Assembly: GCF_002797415.1 (NCBI RefSeq)
Contig: NZ_KZ454944.1
Span: 2,436,665-2,500,664 of the forward strand
Source: Bacillus alkalisoli
GTDB lineage: Bacteria > Bacillota > Bacilli > Bacillales > Bacillaceae_I
Length of the DNA: 64,000 nucleotides
Reading direction: 5' to 3'
Numbering within the stretch: the stretch's first letter is position 1; each line of letters opens with the position of its first letter. Under the pieces are notes generated by a model, which had not been told where the DNA came from, searched no databases, and saw nothing but the letters and a program-made list of their open reading frames with translations. The translations under genes and the position numbers were made by a program. This document shows, in pieces, positions 52,177 through 60,779 of this stretch.

Positions 52177-53517
52177 TTATTTGGCAACAAAAGCTTTTTG
52201 TAAAAAGCTAGTGTTATAAGACCCTTCTTTAAAAGAATCGTTTTGAACAACCTCTTTTAGTAAAGGTATATTGGTCTTTATACCTGTAATTTCAACTTTC
52301 TCAAAATAAGTAGCTGATAACTGAATAGCTTCTTCTCTCGATGGAGCTGTAATAATTAATTTTGCAATCATCGGGTCATAAAATGGAGTGACTTTTAGGC
52401 CAGGTCCATAACCACTATCAATTCGTATTCCTTCTTCTTCAGGTAATGACCATTCATTAATTAATCCAGGTGATGGATAAAACGTTTTAGGGTCTTCTGC
52501 ATAAATACGATATTCGATCGAGTGACCATTTTGTTGAATTTCCTCTTGTTTCAATGGAAGTGGATAACCCGAAGTAACTTTAAGCTGCCATTCAACGAGG
52601 TCTAAGCCAGTTATCGATTCTGTTACTGGGTGCTCCACTTGCAGTCTTGTATTCATTTCTAAAAAGTAAAACTCTCCATTTTCACCCATGATAAACTCGA
52701 CGGTACCTGCATTTTCATAGTTAACATGTTTAGCAGCTAATACAGCTGCTTGGCATATCTTTTGACGAATATCTTCAGGCATACACGGACTAACAGCTTC
52801 TTCTACAACTTTTTGATTTCTTCTTTGCACGGAACAATTTCGTTCAAAAAGATGAACTACATTTCCGTGGCTGTCTCCGAAAACTTGTACTTCTATATGC
52901 CTCGCATTGTCGATACACTTTTCAACGAACACTTCATCATTTTGAAAATAAGCCTTCGCTCTTGTTCTTGTTTGGTCAAAAGCTTTCAAAATGTCTTCTT
53001 TATTTTCGCAACGTTGCATACCAATACCACCGCCACCGCCACTTGCTTTAAGCATGACAGGATAGCCGATATCATCTGCGATAGCACATGCTTCTTCAAC
53101 CGTTGCTATCGCTTCGTCTGTTCCAGGTACAACAGGTACACCTGCAACTCTCATTTCTTTTCTCGCTTGTAATTTATCTCCCATAAGTTGAATAATTTCG
53201 CTTGATGGACCGATAAATTTTATTCCAGCTTCTCTCACAAGATTCGCAAATGGAGCATTTTCAGATAAAAAACCATAACCTGGATGAATTGCATCCACAT
53301 TTTCTTCTTTTGCTATATTTAATATATTACTTACATTTAAATAAGATTTTTGCGGATGTGCTTCTCCTACATACCTTGCCTTAGTAGCTAGATGAACATA
53401 TGGCATATCTTTATCACTTTCCGAAAAGATTGCTACAGTTTCTATTCCTAATTTCTCACATGTGCGAATAATTCTTTCCGCTATTTCCCCTCTATTAGCA
53501 ATTAAAATTTTATGCAA
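52177..53517 (-). CDS. Acyl-CoA carboxylase, biotin carboxylase subunit
   Basis: A 446-residue ATP-grasp enzyme that carboxylates biotin on the carrier protein. Its N-terminus is HKILIANRGEIAERIIRTC. Other motifs are the ATP-binding glycine-rich loop KASGGGGGIGMQ (about residues 155-166), HIEVQVFGD, the substrate motif ERNCSVQRRNQK and EMNTRLQVEHPVTE. The TTG at 53517 after AAGGGG gives a normal start. The set of three separate genes matches catabolic acyl-CoA carboxylases like the B. subtilis yng system. A cre-like site lies about 315 bp upstream. Confidence 0.93.
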   Translation of the reverse strand: MHKILIANRGEIAERIIRTCEKLGIETVAIFSESDKDMPYVHLATKARYVGEAHPQKSYLNVSNILNIAKEENVDAIHPGYGFLSENAPFANLVREAGIKFIGPSSEIIQLMGDKLQARKEMRVAGVPVVPGTDEAIATVEEACAIADDIGYPVMLKASGGGGGIGMQRCENKEDILKAFDQTRTRAKAYFQNDEVFVEKCIDNARHIEVQVFGDSHGNVVHLFERNCSVQRRNQKVVEEAVSPCMPEDIRQKICQAAVLAAKHVNYENAGTVEFIMGENGEFYFLEMNTRLQVEHPVTESITGLDLVEWQLKVTSGYPLPLKQEEIQQNGHSIEYRIYAEDPKTFYPSPGLINEWSLPEEEGIRIDSGYGPGLKVTPFYDPMIAKLIITAPSREEAIQLSATYFEKVEITGIKTNIPLLKEVVQNDSFKEGSYNTSFLQKAFVAK

Positions 53518-53582
53518 TGAGTTTTCCCCTTTCTGTCTGAAATGCGTGTGCAAGGTTCTAAAAATTGTAATTCTTTTAAGAT

Positions 53583-53773
53583 ATAGGCTCTGTTAAACAC
53601 CGCTGTTGATTTCCGCGCATATCTTCGCTTTCCGCGGGCGGGCCGGGAGCCTCCTCGTCGCTAGCGCTCCTGCGGGTCTCCCGTTTCCCGCTTTTCACGC
53701 AGGAGTCTTCGATATGCGCGGAAATCAACCGCTAGATTGACTATAATTCAACAACAAACTTTAACATAGCCTA
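53583..53773. repeat. Palindromic intergenic repeat, copy R8, with the best outer inverted ends
   Basis: The inner arms GTTGATTTCCGCGCATATC (53605-53623) and GATATGCGCGGAAATCAAC (53711-53729) are a perfect 19-bp pair. The outer ends TAGGCTCTGTTAAA (53584-53597) and TTTAACATAGCCTA (about 53760-53773) are complementary with a single mismatch. The core is short, with GAGCCTCCTCGTCGC, TAGCGCTCC and GCGGGTCTCCC. Confidence 0.92.
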
Positions 53774-53832
53774 AGAATAAGACATCTACCTCTATGTAAG
53801 TTCTACAAAAAAATTGTTTTTCCTTCTACAAA

Positions 53833-53847
53833 TTGCAAACGCTTACG
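53833..53847. promoter_or_regulatory. Candidate CcpA catabolite-response element
   Basis: TTGCAAACGCTTACG matches WTGNAANCGNWNNCW at all but the last position. It lies in the divergent region between the carboxylase operon and ylbP. Carbon-catabolite control of an acyl-CoA-degrading operon would be reasonable, but R8 lies between the site and accC. Confidence 0.45.
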
Positions 53848-54013
53848 AAAATAATGCAGAATTATTTGTTATTTTGTTATATAATGATAGTAATTGTTTC
53901 AGAATTATTCATTCTACAATTATCATTTGATATGATAATAAAGAATACAATTGAGATGTAATTAACACCAAGCATCCAATTTCATGGCAATGTAGAAAAA
54001 AGGGGGAATTGCA

Positions 54014-54475
54014 ATGGGAGTTAAGAAACTAAATATTAACTACAAAACATTAGAAGAGTTTAAACAATTTAGAGAATACGGTATGCAAGAGTTATCTATG
54101 TTAGAAGATTTACAAGATAACATGATTGAAAATGATAGTGAATCCCCTTTTTACGGTATTTATTATGGGGAAAAACTAGTAGCTCGTATGAGTTTATATC
54201 GCGTTGACAAAAAGTTTGATAAATACTTCGATCCAAAACAGGACTATTTAGAGCTCTGGAAATTAGAAGTACTACAAAACTACCAAAATAAAGGTTTCGG
54301 AAAAGAGTTAGTAAATTTTGCAAAAAGCTTTGACTTACCAATTAAAACAAATCCAAAAGTTAAATCAGCAGAATTCTGGACTAAAATGGGCTTCACCCCT
54401 GTGACGTATGATGTAGAACGTGACTTAGGTGAAAATCCTTTAGTTTGGTATCCCGAAGGTGTAAGTGCCCAATAA
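54014..54475 (+). CDS. ylbP: GNAT-family N-acetyltransferase YlbP
   Basis: A 153-residue GNAT protein. The acetyl-CoA loop region is LWKLEVLQNYQNKGFGKELVNFAKSF, with the QNKGFGK motif standing in for Q/RxxGxG/A near residue 95. Its acceptor is unknown. It carries an AAAGGGGGAATT ribosome site and ends at a perfect palindromic terminator. It is one of the few plus-strand genes in this region, in its B. subtilis position near the gerR-like gene. Confidence 0.9.
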   Translation: MGVKKLNINYKTLEEFKQFREYGMQELSMLEDLQDNMIENDSESPFYGIYYGEKLVARMSLYRVDKKFDKYFDPKQDYLELWKLEVLQNYQNKGFGKELVNFAKSFDLPIKTNPKVKSAEFWTKMGFTPVTYDVERDLGENPLVWYPEGVSAQ

Positions 54476-54492
54476 AATAACTATATTCACGA

Positions 54493-54526
54493 AATAACAG
54501 CTACCGATATCGGTAGCTGTTATTTT
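54493..54526. terminator. Bidirectional terminator between ylbP and the gerR-like gene
   Basis: AATAACAGCTACCGAT and its exact complement form a 16-bp perfect stem, with A and T runs on the flanks, serving both converging genes. Confidence 0.9.
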
Positions 54527-54530
54527 TTAT

Positions 54531-55139
54531 TTATTTTTGAACTCTTTCTAAATTCCCGTTTCTATCCATCTGAAACTTCACTTTACTTTTTTCTTCTTCT
54601 TGTAACACAACCATTTTTCGTGCTCTTTCCATTATTTCTATTAGTGCTTTATAATCTTCTTCTACTAAGTTCATTGATCTTTCTAGCTCGCGCTTTTTTT
54701 CTGTGAGGAAATTGATATCATTTTCTAACTTTATAATTTTTTGTTTTAAGTATTGATTCTCCATTTGTAATTTTACATAGCTGGCTTCCATTTCCTCCAG
54801 TTGACCTAAAAATGTGATAATGTTTGAAATGGACAAAGTATCCGTTTGTTCTTCTGTAAGCACAGATTGAACTTCATTTGTCTCGTAGCTCACATTAGGA
54901 GTTACACCTTTTTTTGACTCTTTTCTTTGCTTTTTTGCTAGCTCAATACCAGATTTATATTGTTTACGAACAAACGAATTCCATCTAAATCCACACGCAG
55001 CAGAAGTTCTAGATAGTTTTTTTCCTACTTCTTCAAATGCTGCAAGTTGTGTTCCACCTTCTCTAATATACCTCAACACTACTTCTGCCAGTAATAAGTC
55101 TTCATCTTGTGACCAAGCATCTTGACGAATAGTCGACAT
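54531..55139 (-). CDS. gerR: RsfA/GerR-family sporulation transcription regulator (YlbO position)
   Basis: A 202-residue protein with an N-terminal Myb/SANT-like DNA-binding domain (RQDAWSQDEDLLLAEVVLRY; SRTSAACGFRWNSFVRKQY, about residues 5-65) and a long coiled coil (about residues 115-180). B. subtilis has two paralogues of this family: RsfA in the forespore and GerR (YlbO) in the mother cell. The neighbours ylbP and ylbN identify this as the YlbO/GerR one. The coiled coil suggests dimerisation. Confidence 0.85.
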   Translation of the reverse strand: MSTIRQDAWSQDEDLLLAEVVLRYIREGGTQLAAFEEVGKKLSRTSAACGFRWNSFVRKQYKSGIELAKKQRKESKKGVTPNVSYETNEVQSVLTEEQTDTLSISNIITFLGQLEEMEASYVKLQMENQYLKQKIIKLENDINFLTEKKRELERSMNLVEEDYKALIEIMERARKMVVLQEEEKSKVKFQMDRNGNLERVQK

Positions 55140-55234
55140 ACCATTCTCCCTCCAAACACGCTTTTATCCTATACATATGCGAATTGGAAAAAAGATAGAC
55201 TAATAATACTAGCAAAAGTATGTAGGACAACACT

Positions 55235-56008
55235 TTATTCTTTCATTAAAAATTGATCAACCGCATCATGATGTTCGTCTTTCTCCCATAGTATGGAACA
55301 TTGTTCTATTTCATCTAACATTCTTTGTTTTAAATTTGAAGCTTCCCACTTTTGAATAGCGACCATCTTATAGCTTCTTAACACATTAGCAGATGGAGCA
55401 ATTTGACTATGTATTTTTCCCATTAGTTCTCCATAAGAATTTTTTGTAACAACATGTTGAATAAACCCTATTTCTTTAGCTTCTGTTGCTTCGTAAAGTT
55501 TACTAGAGTACAGCATTTGCATAGCTTCCGGATAGTTTACTCTCTCAAGAAGCATGCTACTTCCTCCCCACCCAGTTGTAATACCTAACTTTCCTTGAAT
55601 AAAACCTACCTTTACATTTTGTTTGGCAATACGGAAGTCACAAGCACTAGCAATTTCACAGCCCCCTCCTACAGCTGTTCCGTTAAGATACGCAAATGTA
55701 GGTACTGGTAATACCATTAAATCATATAAAATACTACCCATCTTACTTAGCATATCGTAGGCTTGCTCTTTAGTACGTAATGAATGGAATACAGACAAAT
55801 CCCCTCCTGAACAAAAGGCTCTATCTCCACTACCTGTAATCACAAATCCTCTAATTTTTTTATTTCCCTTCACTTCTAATAGTGCATTTTTCAAAGAATC
55901 CATTACATCGAAGTCTATCGCATTACGTTTTTCAGGTCTATTGATTGTAAACCACATTATATTTTGATTATCTATTATTTTGATTGTTTTGTTTGATTGG
56001 TGCTGCAT
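55235..56008 (-). CDS. Crotonase-fold protein, possibly an acyl-CoA decarboxylase of ECHDC1 type
   Basis: A 257-residue enoyl-CoA hydratase/isomerase superfamily member. The oxyanion-hole segments are present (RAFCSGGDLS near residue 66; AVGGGCEIASACDFR near 110). The first catalytic Glu of hydratases is kept in GGGCE, but the second, normally in a PE-x-x-LG motif, is replaced in VGFIQGKLGITTGWGG. That pattern (CSGxDL, ACDFR, GWGG) recalls ethylmalonyl/methylmalonyl-CoA decarboxylases more than true hydratases. It is not in B. subtilis at this site but lies close to the acyl-CoA carboxylase set. Confidence 0.75.
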   Translation of the reverse strand: MQHQSNKTIKIIDNQNIMWFTINRPEKRNAIDFDVMDSLKNALLEVKGNKKIRGFVITGSGDRAFCSGGDLSVFHSLRTKEQAYDMLSKMGSILYDLMVLPVPTFAYLNGTAVGGGCEIASACDFRIAKQNVKVGFIQGKLGITTGWGGSSMLLERVNYPEAMQMLYSSKLYEATEAKEIGFIQHVVTKNSYGELMGKIHSQIAPSANVLRSYKMVAIQKWEASNLKQRMLDEIEQCSILWEKDEHHDAVDQFLMKE

Positions 56009-56207
56009 TTTGTAATTCCCCCTTTATTATGACTTTAAGGAAATCAGATTAGGATTACAAGATGGAAATACGGATATATAATGTTTTTTCGAGATATATC
56101 TTTAAATTATGGATAAATTTCTTTCTTTTGGATTTAAACCCAAATTTCCAGATAAAATTATATTTTTACAAATCTACGCTATAACGAAATGGCGGTATAA
56201 CAGGAAA

Positions 56208-56349
56208 CTGTTGATTTCCGCGCAAGGCTTCGCTTTCCTCGGTCGGTAAAAAGGAAGGTTATTTTCACTGTCGTGAAAAAACCTACTCCTCGGCGTAAGC
56301 GCCTGTGGGGTCTCCCGCAGGAGTCTAAGCATTGCACGGAAATCAACAG
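56208..56349. repeat. Palindromic intergenic repeat, copy R9
   Basis: The arms CTGTTGATTTCCGCGCAAGG (from 56208) and GCATTGCACGGAAATCAACAG (ending 56349) are complementary with two mismatches. It carries the GGTAAAAAGGAAGGTTATTT insert and the GGCGTAAGCGCC hairpin but a shortened right core (GGGGTCTCCCGCAGGAGTC). It lies in the otherwise empty stretch between the crotonase gene and the rpmF terminator. Confidence 0.9.
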
Positions 56350-56413
56350 GTATTTGTATTAAATTGTAATCAATAAGCTTTAACACAAATAGGGAATATA
56401 AAAATTTATTCCA

Positions 56414-56459
56414 GAAAAAACCAAAAGCCTGATATCATATGATACCAGGCTTTTGGTCT
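56414..56459 (-). terminator. Terminator after rpmF
   Basis: ACCAAAAGCCTGGTATCAT pairs with ATGATATCAGGCTTTTGGT (one mismatch) and is followed by TTTTTTCTGG on the minus strand. Confidence 0.9.
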
Positions 56460-56485
56460 ATTAAATAAAGTGATCACTTTATTTA

Positions 56486-56659
56486 CTATTTATTTACTAC
56501 TTCTTTCCCTTTGTATGTTCCACATGCTGGGCACACACGGTGAGCTAATTTCATTTCACCGCAGCTTGGGCATTCTACCATACCAGGAACTTGTAGTTTA
56601 AAATGTGTACGGCGTTTTCTTTTTGCAGTTTTAGATGTTCTTCTAAAAGGTACAGCCAT
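56486..56659 (-). CDS. rpmF: 50S ribosomal protein L32, zinc-ribbon form
   Basis: A 57-residue ribosomal protein, [17 protein letters not shown] at the start, with a zinc ribbon formed by Cys30, Cys33, Cys43 and Cys46 (CPSC...CPAC). The intact cysteines mark it as the zinc-containing version. The ATG at 56659 follows AAGGAGGTG with good spacing; an ATG three codons earlier falls inside that site. It follows ylbN, forming the conserved yceD-rpmF pair. Confidence 0.97.
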   Translation of the reverse strand: MAVPFRRTSKTAKRKRRTHFKLQVPGMVECPSCGEMKLAHRVCPACGTYKGKEVVNK

Positions 56660-56718
56660 TTTTCCCACCTCCTTAAAGAGAGTCGCAGTTTCATTACTGC
56701 TTTTTCCTACCAGTAAAA

Positions 56719-57243
56719 CTATTCTTCTTTGTTTTTATCAAAGAATTTAGCTAAGCCTGCTAAACGAGGATCAATTTTTTCAGATTGATCTTCTTCTGTA
56801 ATAACACCCCAACCATTGCCTGATTGTGGAGCTGCTTCAGAAGAATCAGGATTTTCACTATAGACTTGCAAAGGTACTTCAAGTGCAATGCTTTCCGCAA
56901 TAATCGGAATTAGGTTAACAACATCACCCTCAATGTAATGCAATTCCTCGTTTTCTCCTTCGTAACTAACAGGCTCAAATAAAAAAGTTTCAGTAGTATT
57001 AATATTAATTGGATAGTCCACATCCACTAATGTACGTGAACACGGTAATATCATGCTACCTTCAATTTTTAAATGAAAAGTAGCTTTTTTAGAACTTAAA
57101 TCAGCTCGACCAGTCACATGAACAGGTCTTACAGATCGAATATTTTTTTCAATAGATCTTGCTTCTTCAGTAACATCTATTGTTTCATCAATAAGTAATC
57201 CTCTATGTTGTAACTGATTTAACTGGAATAATGTCCATTTCAA
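56719..57243 (-). CDS. ylbN: YceD/DUF177 family protein YlbN
   Basis: A 174-residue DUF177 protein. Family features include an acidic, proline-poor body, a CSRTL motif (Cys near residue 78) and a C-terminal [13 protein letters not shown] segment. YceD homologues are linked to 23S rRNA and 50S assembly in bacteria and plastids, consistent with linkage to rpmF. The start is a TTG at 57243 ([11 protein letters not shown]) with GAGGTG upstream; a GTG four codons earlier is part of that ribosome site. Confidence 0.9.
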   Translation of the reverse strand: MKWTLFQLNQLQHRGLLIDETIDVTEEARSIEKNIRSVRPVHVTGRADLSSKKATFHLKIEGSMILPCSRTLVDVDYPININTTETFLFEPVSYEGENEELHYIEGDVVNLIPIIAESIALEVPLQVYSENPDSSEAAPQSGNGWGVITEEDQSEKIDPRLAGLAKFFDKNKEE

Positions 57244-57273
57244 CAAACAAATCACCTCAAGGCAACAAAAGTA

Positions 57274-57302
57274 ATTATAGCTTTCATAGTTATATTTGTC
57301 AA
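57274..57302 (-). promoter_or_regulatory. Promoter of the ylbN-rpmF operon
   Basis: TTGACA (57297-57302) and TATAAT (57274-57279) are both perfect and are separated by exactly 17 bp. It lies about 30 bp before the ylbN start, as expected for a highly expressed ribosomal protein operon. Confidence 0.92.
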
Positions 57303-57455
57303 TATTTTTTCTTTACACTTGTTTACTGTATAATTATTGTCAAAATATGCTTTTCTTATTAAAGGAAAGCGAAACTTTTACAACTAGTACATTATAATGT
57401 ATTTACAACATGATGAATAGATAATAATGAAAATATTTTATTAGGGGATGTGCTT

Positions 57456-58697
57456 ATGAAAACTTTAGGTGTCATAGTAGAGTATAATCCATTTCACAAT
57501 GGGCATTTGTTTCATTTGCAACAATCAAAAAAACAAACTGATGCGGATATAGTAATTGCTGTTATGAGTGGCCAATTTTTACAAAGAGGCGAGCCAGCCC
57601 TCGTTTCTAAATGGACAAGAACAAAAATGGCTCTACTTAATGGAATTGATATCGTCATAGAACTACCATATGCATTTGCTACACAAAAAGCAGAAATGTT
57701 TGCAAATGGGGCCATTTCCATTCTTTCTAGTTTAAAATGTGATTTTGTTTGCTTTGGAAGTGAACAAGGAAATATTCAAGATTTTGAGATTACATATGAA
57801 CTTCTTAAGAGTGAGAAAGAAACATATGATAGACTTGTTCAAAAATTTGTTAAGGAAGGTAATAGTTTTCCTAAAGCCTCTAATTTAGCATTTTTACAAT
57901 TTACGAATGAAAAAGTACCACTTGATTTAACAAAACCTAACAATATACTTGGATTTCATTATGTGAAAGCTATTAAAGAACAAAATAGCAAGGTAGTGCC
58001 CTCAACTATAGAAAGAACAGTAGCTGGCTACCATGACGAACATTTTCATTCCTCACCTATTGCAAGTGCAACTAGTATAAGAAAGCATCTATTTGAGACG
58101 AATACGATTGAAGAAATAAAAAACTATGTTCCCATCAAAACATATGAGCAACTATTAGAGTACAAGAAACACCACTCTACCTATCATCGTTGGGAAGACT
58201 ATTTTTCCTTATTAAAATATAAGGTATTAAGTAGTAGTATTTCCGAACTTGCAGACATTTATGAGGTAGAAGAAGGTCTAGAAAACAGAATACAAGAAAT
58301 AATTAAAAATAGTACTACATACCATGAATTTATGACTAAATTAAAAACAAAGAGGTATACATGGACAAGGCTTCAACGGATGTGTACACATATACTAACA
58401 AATACAAAAAAACAAGAAATGAAGATGGTTTCTAAAGATAATAGAAGTAACTATATTCGATTATTAGGCATGTCTAAAGCAGGACAAGATTATTTAAGCT
58501 CTATAAAGAAGGAGTTAACAGTGCCACTAGTAACGAAGATTGGACGCAATGCTGACCATATGTTAGAGCTTGATAAACGAGCGACCGTTGCATATTCCAT
58601 GAGTTTAATTGAGCCTGTAAGAAGTAATTTTATAAACAAAGAATTTTCTCAACCACCAATTCGCTTCGATGAGAAAGGCCAAACTTTTTTATCTTAA
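57456..58697 (+). CDS. tmcAL: tRNA(Met) cytidine acetate ligase TmcAL
   Basis: A 413-residue nucleotidyltransferase-fold enzyme (YlbM) that uses acetate and ATP to form N4-acetylcytidine at the wobble position of elongator tRNA-Met. The N-terminal HIGH-like motif VEYNPFHNGHLFHL (about residues 8-21), SGQFLQRGEPA, SKPNNILG-type (TKPNNILGFHY) and the C-terminal RYTWTRLQR tRNA-contact segment are intact. The ATG at 57456 follows AGGGGATG; a GTG two codons earlier overlaps that site. Confidence 0.94.
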   Translation: MKTLGVIVEYNPFHNGHLFHLQQSKKQTDADIVIAVMSGQFLQRGEPALVSKWTRTKMALLNGIDIVIELPYAFATQKAEMFANGAISILSSLKCDFVCFGSEQGNIQDFEITYELLKSEKETYDRLVQKFVKEGNSFPKASNLAFLQFTNEKVPLDLTKPNNILGFHYVKAIKEQNSKVVPSTIERTVAGYHDEHFHSSPIASATSIRKHLFETNTIEEIKNYVPIKTYEQLLEYKKHHSTYHRWEDYFSLLKYKVLSSSISELADIYEVEEGLENRIQEIIKNSTTYHEFMTKLKTKRYTWTRLQRMCTHILTNTKKQEMKMVSKDNRSNYIRLLGMSKAGQDYLSSIKKELTVPLVTKIGRNADHMLELDKRATVAYSMSLIEPVRSNFINKEFSQPPIRFDEKGQTFLS

Positions 58698-58702
58698 TTC
58701 TA

Positions 58703-58734
58703 ACAAAAAAACCGCAAATATGCGGTTTTTTTGT
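58703..58734. terminator. Bidirectional terminator between tmcAL and ylbL
   Basis: AAAAAAACCGCA pairs with TGCGGTTTTTTT around AATA, serving both converging genes. Confidence 0.9.
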
Positions 58735-59754
58735 TTATTTTGGTTGTTGTTCTTGTAAAAAGCTAATTGCGTCATCAAATGTATCCACCGGTACAACTTG
58801 CATTGGAGTGCCAATATCTTTCGCAACTGCTACTGCTTCTAAGTAGTTTGAATTGGTCGCACCATTTTCGTTTGGTGCGAAGAAAAAGTCGACGCCTGAC
58901 TTATGTGCTGCCACAATTTTCTGTGAAATCCCACCTATACGTCCTACTGTTCCGTTTTCATTTATCGTACCAGTACCTGCAATTTTATAACCTTTCGCAA
59001 CATCTTCTTCTGTTAATTGATTATAAATTTCAAGTGAAAACATTAAACCTGCGGATGGCCCACCAATCTTGGCAGAGTCAATCTCAATAGAAGGATTCGT
59101 TTTTACGTCAAAGTCTGTTACTAACTGAATACCAACCCCAGCTCTTTCCTTATCATCAGGAAATGGCTGTAATGTAACGGAAACACCTTCTTCATTACCA
59201 TCACGAACTAAAGTTATGCTAATTGTATCTCCCACACTCTTTTGGGCTACTAGATCCATGAAAGCTTCTGCTGTTGCTGTTTCTACTCCATTAACTGAAA
59301 TTATTTTATCTCCAAATTGCAGGACGTCCTCCGCAGGCATACCTGCTACAATTCGAAGTACATAAACTCCACGTGAGTCGACCGTTACTTCTTTCTCGGC
59401 TTTTTCATAAGCAATCTTAATTGCTGTTTCTTTAGAGTTTTCCATGTAATATAATTGACGGTTTGTATATTCTTGGTCCGTTTCTCCTTCTTGCAAAATA
59501 TCTTTTATTGGATAAGTAAGATAATAATCGTTCCATTTAGAATACAAATAAGTAAAAATGTTCGCCTTACCCATTTTAACGGTCGTTAACATAAATTTAC
59601 CATCATGATCATACCCGTCCTCAACTACCACAATAGGTTGTAAGTCTTGAGCAAATCCTGGTCTCGTTACATAGTAAGGTAACGTTATAAAATTTAATAG
59701 GAGTGCTAATATAATACCTAATACTAATGACCTTACTAAAAATCTATTCTTCAC
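58735..59754 (-). CDS. ylbL: PDZ/Lon-type membrane protease YlbL (SdrC-like)
   Basis: A 339-residue membrane-anchored protease. It has an N-terminal signal-anchor (about residues 6-25), a PDZ domain (VLRIVAGMPAEDVLQFGDKI, about residues 120-195) and a Lon-like S16 Ser-Lys domain with the nucleophile in GGPSAGLMFSLE (about residue 234) and the Lys in KIVAAHKSG. In B. subtilis YlbL (also called DdcA/YlbL group protease) degrades the SOS cell-division inhibitor YneA. The GTG at 59754 overlaps the ylbK end and has AAGGAG upstream. Confidence 0.9.
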   Translation of the reverse strand: MKNRFLVRSLVLGIILALLLNFITLPYYVTRPGFAQDLQPIVVVEDGYDHDGKFMLTTVKMGKANIFTYLYSKWNDYYLTYPIKDILQEGETDQEYTNRQLYYMENSKETAIKIAYEKAEKEVTVDSRGVYVLRIVAGMPAEDVLQFGDKIISVNGVETATAEAFMDLVAQKSVGDTISITLVRDGNEEGVSVTLQPFPDDKERAGVGIQLVTDFDVKTNPSIEIDSAKIGGPSAGLMFSLEIYNQLTEEDVAKGYKIAGTGTINENGTVGRIGGISQKIVAAHKSGVDFFFAPNENGATNSNYLEAVAVAKDIGTPMQVVPVDTFDDAISFLQEQQPK

Positions 59755-60541
59755 CCTCGTGCCGCTCCTTCCAGTCTTGCAAAACTTTTTTAATGACAGG
59801 CAATTGTTTTCTTGCCTCTTCTTCCCCAATACGGATTATTTCATCGATATTTGTGAAGGCCCTCGAGCTAAAATGAGCAACAGGGGGACGAATCATAACA
59901 TCCGCTTCTAATTCACTTCTTTTTACTAGTTCATTTTGCATAATATCAATGGTTTGTAATATAACATCAAAAATAGAGTGTATTCCGTCATTACTTTTTA
60001 CTTGTGATACATCAACCGCTATGACTATGTCAGCTCCCATTTCTTTTGCAACTGATGCAGGCACTCTATCTAAGACTCCACCATCTACCAATAGACGGCC
60101 ATCTACTCGCACCGGAACAAAGATACCCGGAATGGAAATACTAGCTCTAACTGCTTCAGCAACTGACCCCTTCGTAAATACTACTTTTTCGGCCTTTTCA
60201 ATATCAGTTGCAACGATGGCGAATGGAATCTTTAAGTCTTCAATATTCTTCCCGTGGGTGAACATGGAAATTAGTTGTTTCACTCTATCTCCACTTACAA
60301 AACCCATTTTCGGGACGGTAAAATCTAAATAATATTTACGTTGGAAGGCAGTAGCTATCTTATACATTCGATCCATGTCATGACCTGTTGCATAAAAACT
60401 ACCTATCAACGCTCCCATACTACTTCCAGCAATATAGTCTACCTGTATATTTTCTTCTTCTAATACTTTCAAAACACCTAAATGGGCAAATCCTCTAGCT
60501 CCACCAGAACCTAGTGCAATTGCAATTTTTGGTTTACTCAA
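59744..60541 (-). CDS. ylbK: Patatin-like phospholipase family protein YlbK (RssA-like)
   Basis: A 265-residue patatin-fold hydrolase. The oxyanion loop LGSGGARGFAHLGVL (about residues 9-23), nucleophile elbow GSSMGALIGS (about 40-49) and catalytic Asp in VDGGVLDRVP are intact, giving the Ser-Asp dyad. No substrate is known. The TTG at 60541 is preferred because the GGGGGT ribosome site lies eight bases upstream and the N-terminus (LSKPKIAIALGSG) matches relatives. It overlaps ylbL by 11 bases. Confidence 0.9.
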   Translation of the reverse strand: MSKPKIAIALGSGGARGFAHLGVLKVLEEENIQVDYIAGSSMGALIGSFYATGHDMDRMYKIATAFQRKYYLDFTVPKMGFVSGDRVKQLISMFTHGKNIEDLKIPFAIVATDIEKAEKVVFTKGSVAEAVRASISIPGIFVPVRVDGRLLVDGGVLDRVPASVAKEMGADIVIAVDVSQVKSNDGIHSIFDVILQTIDIMQNELVKRSELEADVMIRPPVAHFSSRAFTNIDEIIRIGEEEARKQLPVIKKVLQDWKERHEGEE

Positions 60542-60779
60542 CCTTATTACCCCCAAAGGAAGTTCGAATTATTTGTTCTAAATAAGATAGCTATGCTCGT
60601 ATATTGAAATGTAGATGGACAACTATTTTTACAATTACCATTTTTAACAGTTAATAATTACTATTCTAACAAAAACCCGTTCATTCTTGAACAAATAAAC
60701 TCAAATAAAGGAAATATCAATTTTTGAACTTTAGAAAAATGCTGAGATAAAGGCTGATTTTGCGTTTTTTTACATTCTA
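60542..60779. other. Divergent intergenic region between ylbK and ylbJ
   Basis: Apart from R10 at its right side nothing gene-like is visible. Promoters for ylbK (minus) and ylbJ (plus) must lie here, but no confident -35/-10 pair was found. Confidence 0.5.
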
